From: Sporosarcina sp. NCCP-2716
GTDB lineage: Bacteria > Bacillota > Bacilli > Bacillales_A > Planococcaceae
Assembly: GCF_023707985.1 (NCBI RefSeq)
Contig: NZ_BRCF01000002.1
Coordinates: forward strand, 322,226 to 386,225
Reading direction: 5' to 3'
Length of the DNA stretch: 64,000 bases
Shown: piece by piece, positions 8,134 through 15,754 of the stretch
How positions within the stretch are numbered: position 1 is the stretch's first letter
Layout: each line of letters opens with the position of its first letter
The notes under the pieces: model-generated
What the model saw: only the letters and a program-made list of their open reading frames with translations
The model's database searches: none
Told to the model about the DNA's origin: nothing
Translations under genes and position numbers: made by a program

Positions 8134-9387
8134 TCACGTGCGGATGTTTCCTTGTCCTTCCTCCGCAAATGCCCTCTTCTTTTCCTCTGATTTTCCGATC
8201 AATGACGTGCCGACGAGGTCCCCTGTCACGTTAAGCGCGGTGGCTCCCATCCCTACCAGCGCATCGATGGACGTCAGCAGCGCAACCGCTTCGATCGGCA
8301 GGCCGAGCTGGACGAAGACAGTCGCGATCATGACGATTCCCGCTCCCGGCACACCAGCTGTACCGATGGACGCGAGCGTGCCGATCAGCACGACCATCAT
8401 CATATCGGTCAGTGACAGCGGGGTGCCGGCGATATTCGCTGCGAATACGGCCGACACGGCAATCCGGATCGCCGCCCCGTCCATATTGACCGTGGCACCG
8501 AGCGGCAGGCTGAACCCGTACAGGCTGCGCGGAATGCCCATGTCACGGGCCGCTTTCAGCGACAGCGGCAGCGTCCCGGCACTGCTCTGTGTGACGAACG
8601 CAGTAGCGATCGGCGTCCTCGTATGCTTGAAGAAGTTCAGAGGGTTGACTTTGAACAGCAACATGGCCACGGTGTACAGGATGATTTGCGCAATCAGGGC
8701 GACGTAGAACACGCCGATCATGCCGCCGAGCTCCACTAATGTATGGATTCCCTGGCTGCCGACCGTTTTCGCCATGATTGCAAACACGCCGATCGGGACA
8801 TACTGGAGAATCGCTTTCAGGATGAGGAGCGATGCTTCATTCAGCGCTGTGACCGATTTCAGCAGGTGTTCACCAAGCCCTTCCGTCTTCTCCGAACTGC
8901 GCAAAGCGGAAATTGCGATGCCGAACGCAAGCGCCGTGAAGATGATACCAAGCAGGTTCATCTCCGTGAAAGCGGTCACGATGTTCGACGGAACGATATT
9001 CAGGAGCACGTTCACGATGCCGGGGTTGTCCGGCACGTCGAACGACTCATTGCCGCCGAGCTGCATCCCCTGCCCCGGCTGGAAAAGCGAAGCGACCGCG
9101 AGACCGACCGTGATGGCGACAGCGGAACTGAGCGTGTAGTAGAGAAAGACCTTGCCTCCCATCCGGCCCAGATTGCTGATGGTCGTCTGGTTCACACCGA
9201 CGATGAGGGTGAACAGGATGAGCGGGATGATGAGGAAGGTGAGCAGCCGGATGAGAAGATCGCCGAAAGGTGCCAGCACCTTTGCCTGTTCACCGAGAAG
9301 CAGACCCGCTGGAATCCCGAGGATCAGGGCGATCGTAATTTTTAAGATCAATGATGCGGATGCATACCGTTTCCAGATCGCTTTCAT
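8134..9387 (-). CDS. Dicarboxylate/amino acid:cation symporter (DAACS family)
   Basis: A 417-residue membrane protein of the GltP/GltT/DctA/TcyP family. The family hallmarks are present: the serine-rich hairpin loop (QSSAGTLPLS, about residue 270), the NMDGAAI cation-site motif (about 310) and the GVPGAGIVM motif (about 350). It would import glutamate, aspartate, C4-dicarboxylates or cystine with Na+ or H+; the substrate cannot be told from sequence alone. The ATG follows AGGGGATG. It has its own sigma-A promoter (9454-9482) and a downstream terminator, so it is monocistronic and separate from the ureide genes. Confidence 0.88.
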   Translation of the reverse strand: MKAIWKRYASASLILKITIALILGIPAGLLLGEQAKVLAPFGDLLIRLLTFLIIPLILFTLIVGVNQTTISNLGRMGGKVFLYYTLSSAVAITVGLAVASLFQPGQGMQLGGNESFDVPDNPGIVNVLLNIVPSNIVTAFTEMNLLGIIFTALAFGIAISALRSSEKTEGLGEHLLKSVTALNEASLLILKAILQYVPIGVFAIMAKTVGSQGIHTLVELGGMIGVFYVALIAQIILYTVAMLLFKVNPLNFFKHTRTPIATAFVTQSSAGTLPLSLKAARDMGIPRSLYGFSLPLGATVNMDGAAIRIAVSAVFAANIAGTPLSLTDMMMVVLIGTLASIGTAGVPGAGIVMIATVFVQLGLPIEAVALLTSIDALVGMGATALNVTGDLVGTSLIGKSEEKKRAFAEEGQGNIRT

Positions 9388-9453
9388 TTATCAGCATCCC
9401 CTTTTTCAGTTATCGAATAATCCCTATAAGCTTAGTAGGAAATATATTATCTT

Positions 9454-9482
9454 ACAATAGTACAGTGCACTATCTCTGTCAA
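9454..9482 (-). promoter_or_regulatory. Sigma-A promoter of the DAACS symporter with palindromic spacer
   Basis: A consensus TTGACA (9482-9477) and TATTGT (9459-9454) are separated by 17 bp on the minus strand. The spacer contains the 8-bp palindrome AGTGCACT (9463-9470), a possible operator. The rest of 9388-9635 holds no gene. Confidence 0.6.
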
Positions 9483-9635
9483 TTCCCTTGCTCTCTTTCC
9501 TCTATTCTTCCCCTCGCCCGTACAAATACACCCTTTCCATTCTATTTTCCAAAGAATTGTTAGAATAGTTGTTTATCTGATTTTAGGAGTGGTACTACTA
9601 ATACTAATTGACTTTTTTCAAAAGGAGGATTTCCA

Positions 9636-10076
9636 TTGTCCAATCAAGTGGATAACTTATTCCGCGACTCGGAGTCTGCGAACGCACAGGCGATCGAACT
9701 GATCGGCACGTATGATCATCCATTGCTCGTATTGCTGAAGCAGACGCTGACAGACCAGCAGTCCGCACTCCGCACCCTCGTCTCGGAAACGGAAGGACAG
9801 GATCACCCGCCCATTGCCTCGTTCAAGAATGCCTGCACCCATGTCTATCATGCAAACGAGGTCTCCATGCCGTTCTACGAATCATGGGAGCGTGCTGTCA
9901 CGTGGATGCCCGACCCCTCCCAAGCCATACAGGAGAAGCTCGGACCGCTGATGAAGAGCATGCATGGAAACCTGCAGGAAGCAGCACAACTGCTGGAATC
10001 CGCGTACGGCTACATGGCTGTCAAATATGTCATTCCGTCATTTTACTTACCCGCAGTACAAGAAGGAGGCGCATAA
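9636..10076 (+). CDS. Uncharacterised protein paired with the molybdenum oxidoreductase
   Basis: A 146-residue, mostly helical, soluble protein that I do not recognise. It starts at TTG 9636, seven bases after AAAGGAGG; no ATG is as well placed. It has no signal peptide or membrane segment, and one cysteine in FKNACTHVYHANE. It ends one base before the downstream oxidoreductase start (10078), so the two are surely translated together. That position suggests a dedicated chaperone or accessory subunit, comparable in size to NarJ/TorD-type chaperones, but no family motif is visible. Confidence 0.75.
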   Translation: MSNQVDNLFRDSESANAQAIELIGTYDHPLLVLLKQTLTDQQSALRTLVSETEGQDHPPIASFKNACTHVYHANEVSMPFYESWERAVTWMPDPSQAIQEKLGPLMKSMHGNLQEAAQLLESAYGYMAVKYVIPSFYLPAVQEGGA

Positions 10077-10077
10077 C

Positions 10078-12504
10078 ATGGCTTGGCAAGAAGAACGGAT
10101 CGACCAGAATGTCTACAGCCAGGGAGACCCTGACAAATGGGTGTACAGCACGTGCAACATATGCTCGATCGGCTGCGGCTGCTACGTCGCGGTGAAAGAC
10201 GACCAGATCGTCGGCATCAAAGGAAACGGGGCCCATCCGACGAACCGCGGGAGACTCGGGCCTAAAGGAGAGAACCAATGGCAGGCGAACCAGGCACCCG
10301 ACCGGCTGACGTCCCCGATGATCCGGAACGCCAGCGGCCAGCTGGAGAAGGCTTCGTGGGAAGAGGCGATGGCACTGATCGCGGAAAAAGCGAGGGAGTC
10401 ACTCGACAGACTCGGTCCGAACAGCATCAGCTTCTATTCGACCGGACAGGGCTTCCTGGAAGATTACTATACGACAGCGAAGATTGGGCGTGCCGGCCTG
10501 CAGACCCATCTGCTCGACGCGAACACCCGTCTCTGTACGGCTACTACCGAGTTCTGCCTGCTGCAGTCATTCGGCGCCGACGGCACACCCGCCTCATTCG
10601 ACGACGTGGACAAGACCGACGTGCTCATGCTGTTCGGCCATAATCCTGCCGAAACCGGAACCGTCTTCTTCGAGCGTATCATGGACCGGAAACAGCGGAC
10701 GGGCAAGCCGTATCTGATAGTAGTGGATCCGCGGGAGACGATGACTGCGAGAGAAGCGGACCTTCACATCCCGCTGAAACCGGGTGCCAACCTCCCGCTC
10801 ATGAACGGCATCGTCAATGCTGTGCTGCAAAACGGCGAACTGGACCGGGAATTCATCGAAAACCATACAGTCGGCTTTGAGAAGATGAAAGAATCGGTCG
10901 ACGGATGGACGCTCGAGCAGACGGCCGAACTGACAGGCGTGCCGCTCGACAAACTCCGCCAGCTGACGGACGTTCTCGGCTCGACATCGTCACTCGTCAC
11001 GACGACTCTCCAAGGGGCCTACCAGAGCGGCAATGCGACCACCTCCTGTGTGGCCATCAACAACCTGCACCTGATCCGCGGGCTGATCGGCAAGCCGGGA
11101 AGCGGACCGCTGCATATGGCCGGGCAGCCGAGTTCTTCCGCAAACCGGACGGCGGGCGGCGTCGGCACCTATCCGGCCCACCGCAATCCGACGAACCCCG
11201 TCCATTTGAAAGAGATGGCGGAGTTGTGGAATGTGGAGGAAGAGCGCCTGCCGGCAGGTCCGGAGAAATCGATCGAGGATATCATTTCACTCATCGAGAA
11301 AGGGAAAGTCGGGCTGTTCTGGAACATCGGAACGAATCCGATGGTCTCCCTGCCGAACAGGAAGCGTGCGAGGAAGGCATTGGAAAGTGTATTCGTCATC
11401 GTCCAAGATCCGTTCCTGACGGAGACCTCCGCCGTGGCGGACGTCATCCTGCCCGCAGCCCTGTGGGGAGAAAAGGAAGGGACGATGGAAAACGCGGACC
11501 GGACCATCAACGTCCTCCGGAAAGCGATCGAGCCGCCTGAAGGCGTGAAGAGCGACTTCGAAATCCTGCTCGACTTTGCAGAACGGATGAAGTTCACGGA
11601 CAAGGACGGCCAGCCGCTCATCCAGTACTCGACGCCCGAAGCGTGTTTCGAAGAGTTCAAACGTGTCTCGAAAGGCCGGCCGTGTGATATGACCGGCATC
11701 ACGTATGACCGTCTCGAGAATGAGAACGGCTTGCGCTGGCCTGTGCCGGATGAAAAATCGGAAGGCACGCCGCGGCTTTACTCGGATTTCAAGTTCCACA
11801 CCAAACCGGACGACGCGCAGACATTCAGCAAAGACCAGCTGACAGGACGGGCGCTGACCAAAGAGGAATACACCGAAATCGGGGCGAACGGCCGGGCGAT
11901 CCTCCAGCCGACCCGTTATATCCCGCCGTACGAACAGCCGAATGATGAGTACCCGACCTGGCTGACGACTGGCCGTCTCGTCTGGCACTGGCATACGCGG
12001 ACGAAAACAGCCCGTTCACCGATCCTGCATATGGCCGCCCAGCACGGCTACGTGGAAATCAACGAGCAGGACGCTGAAGAGATGGGCATCGTCGAAGGGG
12101 AAGTCGTCCGCATCACATCCCCGCGTGGTGAAATCGAAGTGCCCGCACGCGTAGGGACCGCCGTCCAGCCCGGACTCGTCTTCGTCCCGTTCCATTTCGG
12201 CAACTGGGATAAGAAAGAGGCGGCCAACGAACTGACCGTCGATCATGTAGATCCGCTCTCCAAGCAGCCGCTGTTCAAACAGGCAGCCTGCAGAGTCGAA
12301 AAAATCCGGACGAACCACCAAGTCGCAGCCGGTGACAGCCTGGAGTCGATTGCCGCCAATTACGGCATCACGGCAGACGAACTGAGAGCGGCCAATCACA
12401 TCGAGACCCCTTACGAAATCCAGATGGGGACCGCGCTCGAAGTACCGGTTTCAATCATTAACACCCCGATCCAGCCGTATCTGCCGTATCGGAACAACAT
12501 GTAA
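10078..12504 (+). CDS. Molybdopterin (bis-MGD) oxidoreductase with C-terminal LysM domain
   Basis: An 808-residue protein of the nitrate reductase/formate dehydrogenase superfamily. Near the N-terminus the iron-sulfur motif reads C26-x2-C29-x3-C33, with an extra C35, but the usual fourth cysteine (GRLCxKG) is glycine 61 (GRLGPKG). The molybdenum ligand is probably Cys153 in NTRLC, as in cysteine-ligated nitrate reductases. Cofactor-binding segments such as FGHNPAETG, VVDPRETMTA and the C-terminal molybdopterin dinucleotide domain (WLTTGRLVWHWHT) are present. Residues about 747-791 form a LysM-like module (AAGDSLESIAANYGI...ELRAAN), which is odd for this family. There is no Tat signal, so it should be cytoplasmic. 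The ATG follows AAGGAGG; a longer frame into the upstream gene is rejected. Substrate unknown; assimilatory nitrate reductase-like is one option. Confidence 0.85.
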   Translation: MAWQEERIDQNVYSQGDPDKWVYSTCNICSIGCGCYVAVKDDQIVGIKGNGAHPTNRGRLGPKGENQWQANQAPDRLTSPMIRNASGQLEKASWEEAMALIAEKARESLDRLGPNSISFYSTGQGFLEDYYTTAKIGRAGLQTHLLDANTRLCTATTEFCLLQSFGADGTPASFDDVDKTDVLMLFGHNPAETGTVFFERIMDRKQRTGKPYLIVVDPRETMTAREADLHIPLKPGANLPLMNGIVNAVLQNGELDREFIENHTVGFEKMKESVDGWTLEQTAELTGVPLDKLRQLTDVLGSTSSLVTTTLQGAYQSGNATTSCVAINNLHLIRGLIGKPGSGPLHMAGQPSSSANRTAGGVGTYPAHRNPTNPVHLKEMAELWNVEEERLPAGPEKSIEDIISLIEKGKVGLFWNIGTNPMVSLPNRKRARKALESVFVIVQDPFLTETSAVADVILPAALWGEKEGTMENADRTINVLRKAIEPPEGVKSDFEILLDFAERMKFTDKDGQPLIQYSTPEACFEEFKRVSKGRPCDMTGITYDRLENENGLRWPVPDEKSEGTPRLYSDFKFHTKPDDAQTFSKDQLTGRALTKEEYTEIGANGRAILQPTRYIPPYEQPNDEYPTWLTTGRLVWHWHTRTKTARSPILHMAAQHGYVEINEQDAEEMGIVEGEVVRITSPRGEIEVPARVGTAVQPGLVFVPFHFGNWDKKEAANELTVDHVDPLSKQPLFKQAACRVEKIRTNHQVAAGDSLESIAANYGITADELRAANHIETPYEIQMGTALEVPVSIINTPIQPYLPYRNNM

Positions 12505-12510
12505 ACACCG

Positions 12511-12539
12511 GAAGACCGCGAGCCATGCGGTCTTCTTTT
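12511..12539 (+). terminator. Terminator after the molybdenum oxidoreductase
   Basis: A perfect 9-bp stem GAAGACCGC/GCGGTCTTC with a 7-base loop, followed by TTTT. Confidence 0.85.
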
Positions 12540-12624
12540 CCATTGTGTCATCCACGGAAAGTTAGGCACTTTTCCATCTGGCTGCGGCTGGTGGATTTCA
12601 GTATAGTGAAGATAGGTGATGATG

Positions 12625-13383
12625 ATGAAAACGAAAACAATCGAAACGGATAGGAACTGGTCCGGCGGCATTACGCTGCGGGACAGCACGTTCCCTGAAG
12701 AGAACAATATGGCGCTCCACGCCTGCATTTCGCCGTCCGACGTGCTCACAAATCGTGCGGACCTTCTCAACTCGCTCGGCCGCCGCGCGCAAGATATGGT
12801 CTGTGCAAACCAGACGCACAGTGCGAACTTCTACAAAGTGACCGCAGCGGACCGCGGACGGGGGGCACTTTCGCAAGCCGATGCCATCCCCGACACGGAC
12901 GCCCTGTACACAACTGAACCGGACATTGTCCTCGCTGGCTTCATGGCGGACTGTGTTCCGGTCATCCTTGTCAATGAAGAAGCCGGCATCGCAGCGGTCG
13001 TCCACTCCGGCTGGCAGGGGACAGTGAAGGAGATCACTCCGAAACTTCTCTGCCACCTGATCGGGAACGAACAGTGCCGGCCCGAAGCGTTCCATGTATA
13101 CATCGGCCCAGCGCTCAGCCAGGGGAAGTTCGAAGTGGACCGCGACGTACGAGACCGCTTTCAGGCCCTCGGCTACGCGGAGGACTTCATCGAATACAAC
13201 GAAGCGACCGGCAAGTACCATATCGACAACAAGCTGACGGTGAAGACCCAATGCGAACGTGCCGGCATCCCGTCCGGCTGTATTACGGTCGATCCGATGT
13301 GCACGTATTTGAGCGAAGACGGGTTCTCTTACCGCCAGGATAAGCAGGCCGGGCGCCATTTGGCGTATGTCATGCTGAAATAA
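12625..13383 (+). CDS. PgeF/YlmD-like multicopper-polyphenol-oxidase-fold protein
   Basis: A 252-residue member of the COG1496 (laccase-domain, YfiH/YlmD) family. The conserved His-Cys-His set is visible in NQTHSAN, MADCVPVIL and VVHSGWQGT. In E. coli the homologue PgeF corrects misincorporated residues in peptidoglycan precursors; others act as purine nucleosidases. Four in-frame starts (GTG 12616, ATG 12619, 12622, 12625) lie together; the last is best spaced from the AGGTG site, but this is not certain. It stands alone rather than in the usual ylmD cell-division cluster, so it may be a second paralogue. Confidence 0.8.
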   Translation: MKTKTIETDRNWSGGITLRDSTFPEENNMALHACISPSDVLTNRADLLNSLGRRAQDMVCANQTHSANFYKVTAADRGRGALSQADAIPDTDALYTTEPDIVLAGFMADCVPVILVNEEAGIAAVVHSGWQGTVKEITPKLLCHLIGNEQCRPEAFHVYIGPALSQGKFEVDRDVRDRFQALGYAEDFIEYNEATGKYHIDNKLTVKTQCERAGIPSGCITVDPMCTYLSEDGFSYRQDKQAGRHLAYVMLK

Positions 13384-13413
13384 AACCTTTTGCTTCTAGG
13401 AAGCAAACGTACG

Positions 13414-13427
13414 GGAACAAACGTTCC
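13414..13427. promoter_or_regulatory. LexA/DinR-like box upstream of the coiled-coil gene
   Basis: The palindrome GGAACAAACGTTCC contains the SOS-box core GAAC-N4-GTTC of Gram-positive LexA (DinR). It ends 6 bp before a -35-like TTGGAC (13434-13439), which is followed after 18 bp by TATACT (13458-13463). Confidence 0.5.
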
Positions 13428-13493
13428 TTTTCGTTGGACATTCACGATCCGGCGTTATATACTGTGGGTACTAAGCGGTCGAAGGGAGCTGGC

Positions 13494-13877
13494 ATGATGG
13501 AGGAGAAAATTCTGCAATTGCTTGTGGATCTTACGGCGGATGTACGGGACGTAAAGAATGACGTTGGTGGTTTGAAGAGTGACGTAGGCGCGTTAAAGGG
13601 TGACGTTGCTGATTTGAAAACAGGATTAACTGATCTGCGTGTTGAAATGAACGAACGGTTCCATGAAGTTGATCAGCGTTTCAATAAGGTCGATCAGCGC
13701 TTTAACGAAGCCGACATGCGATTCGATAAAGTAGATCGCTCCCTGACAGGCATTGGTGGTTAATTTGAGGTTCAGACGGAACAGCGGCTGAATGACAAGA
13801 AGGAGATCGAACAGGAATTCAGGGCTATTAAAGTAAGGCTCTTCGACTTGGAGACGAAAGTGAATCGGACCCATTGA
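13494..13877 (+). pseudogene. Coiled-coil protein gene interrupted by an in-frame TAA
   Basis: The frame opens at ATG 13494 behind GGGAG and encodes heptad-like repeats (DVGGLKSDVGALKGDVADLK, then DQRFNKVDQRFNEADMRFDK), a long coiled coil. A TAA at 13761-13763 stops it after 89 codons. The same frame then runs on for 37 more charged, helix-prone codons (FEVQTEQRLNDKKEIEQEF...) to a TGA at 13875-13877, just before the terminator. The simplest reading is a single C-to-T change from CAA (Gln). The 89-residue product might still be made. A LexA-like box and promoter lie upstream. Function unknown. Confidence 0.6.
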
Positions 13878-13878
13878 A

Positions 13879-13916
13879 AAAGGCAGACAGCCGCGTATAG
13901 CGGATTGTCTGCCTTT
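13879..13916. terminator. Bidirectional terminator between the coiled-coil gene and dacC
   Basis: Perfect stem AAAGGCAGACA (13879-13889) with TGTCTGCCTTT (13906-13916), between convergent genes. Confidence 0.8.
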
Positions 13917-13921
13917 CGTAT

Positions 13922-15445
13922 TTACAAATCGGATTCTGCGATGGCGCTCACAATTGCATCCTCAATCGGCGTAACCGGACCGGTGATGTAGTTATTGATC
14001 ATGATCGAGAAGACGACCGGTGTCCCCTTTTTCGTCTCTGCATAGCCGGACAGTGTGGAGACCCCTGTGATGGAGCCTGTCTTCGCTGCCACTTTCCCTT
14101 TGGTCATATCACCAGCCAGACGGTTCCGCAGCGTGCCGCCGACCATTCGATCGCTCTCGCCGGCAAGCGGGAGGGATTCACGGAAAGCCGGATACCACGG
14201 CTCCTTCTGGGCACGGATGAGAAGGCCGGTCAATGTGTCGGACGAGACGAGGTTCTTATGCGACATGCCGGAGCCATCCCGCAGAACGACTGTATTCTTC
14301 GGGATTCCGAGACGTTCCAGCGTATCGGCCATGACCGCAAGGCCCGCCGACCAGCTGCCGTCCCCTTTCACCGCCCGGCCCATTTCCTTCACGAGCATTT
14401 CGGCGTGTCCGTTGTTGCTCAGCTTCATGAAAGGAATGTAGATTTCGTTCAGCGGCATGGATTCCTTTACCGCAAGCACCTGCGCATCAGCCGGTGCTGT
14501 TCCGCGCTGCAGCCCTTTTTTTCCGAGCACTTGGATGCCTTCCGCTGTCAGTGCGTTCCGGAAGACGTCCAATGTCATTTCGGAAGGCTGCCAGACAGCC
14601 GTCCACGATCGCGAGCTGGACGCGCCGACGGGGATCGTCCCTTCCACGATGATCCGGTTCGTACCGTGTTCCCGATGGATGGAGATCGACTTCTTGCCGT
14701 CCGCCGCGACGGTTTTCGCTTCGTTGACGATGACGGACGTTCCGGTGGCCGGGGTCAGCGTGACCGCAGGCGCCGCCCCTGATTTCGCTCCCGGTTTCAC
14801 TTCCACGATGACCGTCCCTGTGTCATAGTCCTCGTTCGGAGACAGGTTGAGCGCCGACACTTGGGCGCCGACGTAGTTGAATTCGTCGGACCAGTTCAGA
14901 TCCTGCGAATACCGGTCATCGTCGAACCACGTGTCATCTGCATACAAATCGCCCTGGATTTTACGGATCCCCTGCTGCTTCAGCTCTTTGGCGAAGCCGA
15001 TGAGGTCCCGCTCCAGCAAGGTCGGATCCCCTTTCCCTTTCAAGTAGACGTCCCCTTTCAGGACAGGGCCTTTCTGCTGGCCGGCCGTCACGACTTCCGT
15101 TGAGAACCGATGATCCGGTCCGAGGACGTCGAGCGCCGCTGCTCCTGTCAGCAGTTTCATGTTGGACGCCGGCCGCAGACGGATGTCCGCCATGTGCGAA
15201 TAGAGCACATCTCCTGTATCCGCTTTCTTGACGCTTACTCCGGTGATGCCTCCCTTGAGTTTCGGATCGGCCAGCAGCACGTCCAGTTTTTTCGACAGCG
15301 CCACGTTCGGCTTGGCCGACGGCGTCACGAACGCAGCTGATGCAGTCAGTACGGGAATCGTCTGCTCATACGCAATCGGCAGGACCGCAATCCCGACTAT
15401 CGCAGCTGCGAGAAATGCCTGTTTCACGAATCGTTTGGAACCCAT
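13922..15445 (-). CDS. dacC: D-alanyl-D-alanine carboxypeptidase/endopeptidase DacC (PBP4, class C)
   Basis: A roughly 507-residue S13-family penicillin-binding protein closely resembling Bacillus DacC (PBP4a). It has an N-terminal hydrophobic signal segment, the SxxK box in RPASNMK, SxN in KLSNNGHAE and KTG in AAKTGSITG, plus the large inserted region typical of class C PBPs (TLLERDLIGF...GDLYADDTWFDDDRY). It acts outside the membrane, trimming peptidoglycan stem peptides. The ATG at 15445 is chosen; an upstream TTG at 15466 with GGAG is possible and adds seven residues. A -10-like TATACT lies at 15481-15476. Confidence 0.9.
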   Translation of the reverse strand: MGSKRFVKQAFLAAAIVGIAVLPIAYEQTIPVLTASAAFVTPSAKPNVALSKKLDVLLADPKLKGGITGVSVKKADTGDVLYSHMADIRLRPASNMKLLTGAAALDVLGPDHRFSTEVVTAGQQKGPVLKGDVYLKGKGDPTLLERDLIGFAKELKQQGIRKIQGDLYADDTWFDDDRYSQDLNWSDEFNYVGAQVSALNLSPNEDYDTGTVIVEVKPGAKSGAAPAVTLTPATGTSVIVNEAKTVAADGKKSISIHREHGTNRIIVEGTIPVGASSSRSWTAVWQPSEMTLDVFRNALTAEGIQVLGKKGLQRGTAPADAQVLAVKESMPLNEIYIPFMKLSNNGHAEMLVKEMGRAVKGDGSWSAGLAVMADTLERLGIPKNTVVLRDGSGMSHKNLVSSDTLTGLLIRAQKEPWYPAFRESLPLAGESDRMVGGTLRNRLAGDMTKGKVAAKTGSITGVSTLSGYAETKKGTPVVFSIMINNYITGPVTPIEDAIVSAIAESDL

Positions 15446-15582
15446 TACAGCAGCACACCCTTTCAACTTTTCTCCAGTATAGCAAGTTTACGCCGGGGAA
15501 CGAAGAAATAATGCCGAATAATCAGAATTAAAGAGTTAGACGGACAGCGAGTGGTGGGTCGCTTGTCCTATTAGTGTGATGG

Positions 15583-15745
15583 TTAGACGTTTCGCTATGT
15601 GAATTGAGCGGTCAGCCGCGGAAATTGATCGCTTGGCGGTACGAATTGAGCGGTCAGCCGCGGGAATTGATCGCTTAGCGGTACGAATCGAGCGGTCAGC
15701 CACGGGAATTGATCGCTTAGCGGCCGGAATTGAGCGGTTAGCCGC
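15583..15745. repeat. Array 1: seven TTGA[G/T]CG units at exact 21-bp spacing
   Basis: Core starts are at 15604, 15625, 15646, 15667, 15688, 15709 and 15730, exactly 21 bp apart; a degenerate in-phase copy may lie at 15583. Two unit types alternate, one around TTGAGCGGTCAGCCG and one around TTGATCGCTTAGCGG, giving a 42-bp composite. Each carries a short inverted repeat (GCGG..CCGC or CGCT.AGCG). It begins 9 bp past the stop of the luciferase-like gene, with no ordinary terminator between. Frames through it translate to low-complexity peptides and are not genes. The remaining 15446-15582 holds the dacC promoter region. Confidence 0.85.
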
Positions 15746-15754
15746 AAACTGCCT

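Noticed and set aside
9964..10077. Upstream extension of the molybdenum oxidoreductase
   Set aside because: It lies within the preceding gene and lacks a ribosome binding site; ATG 10078 has one.
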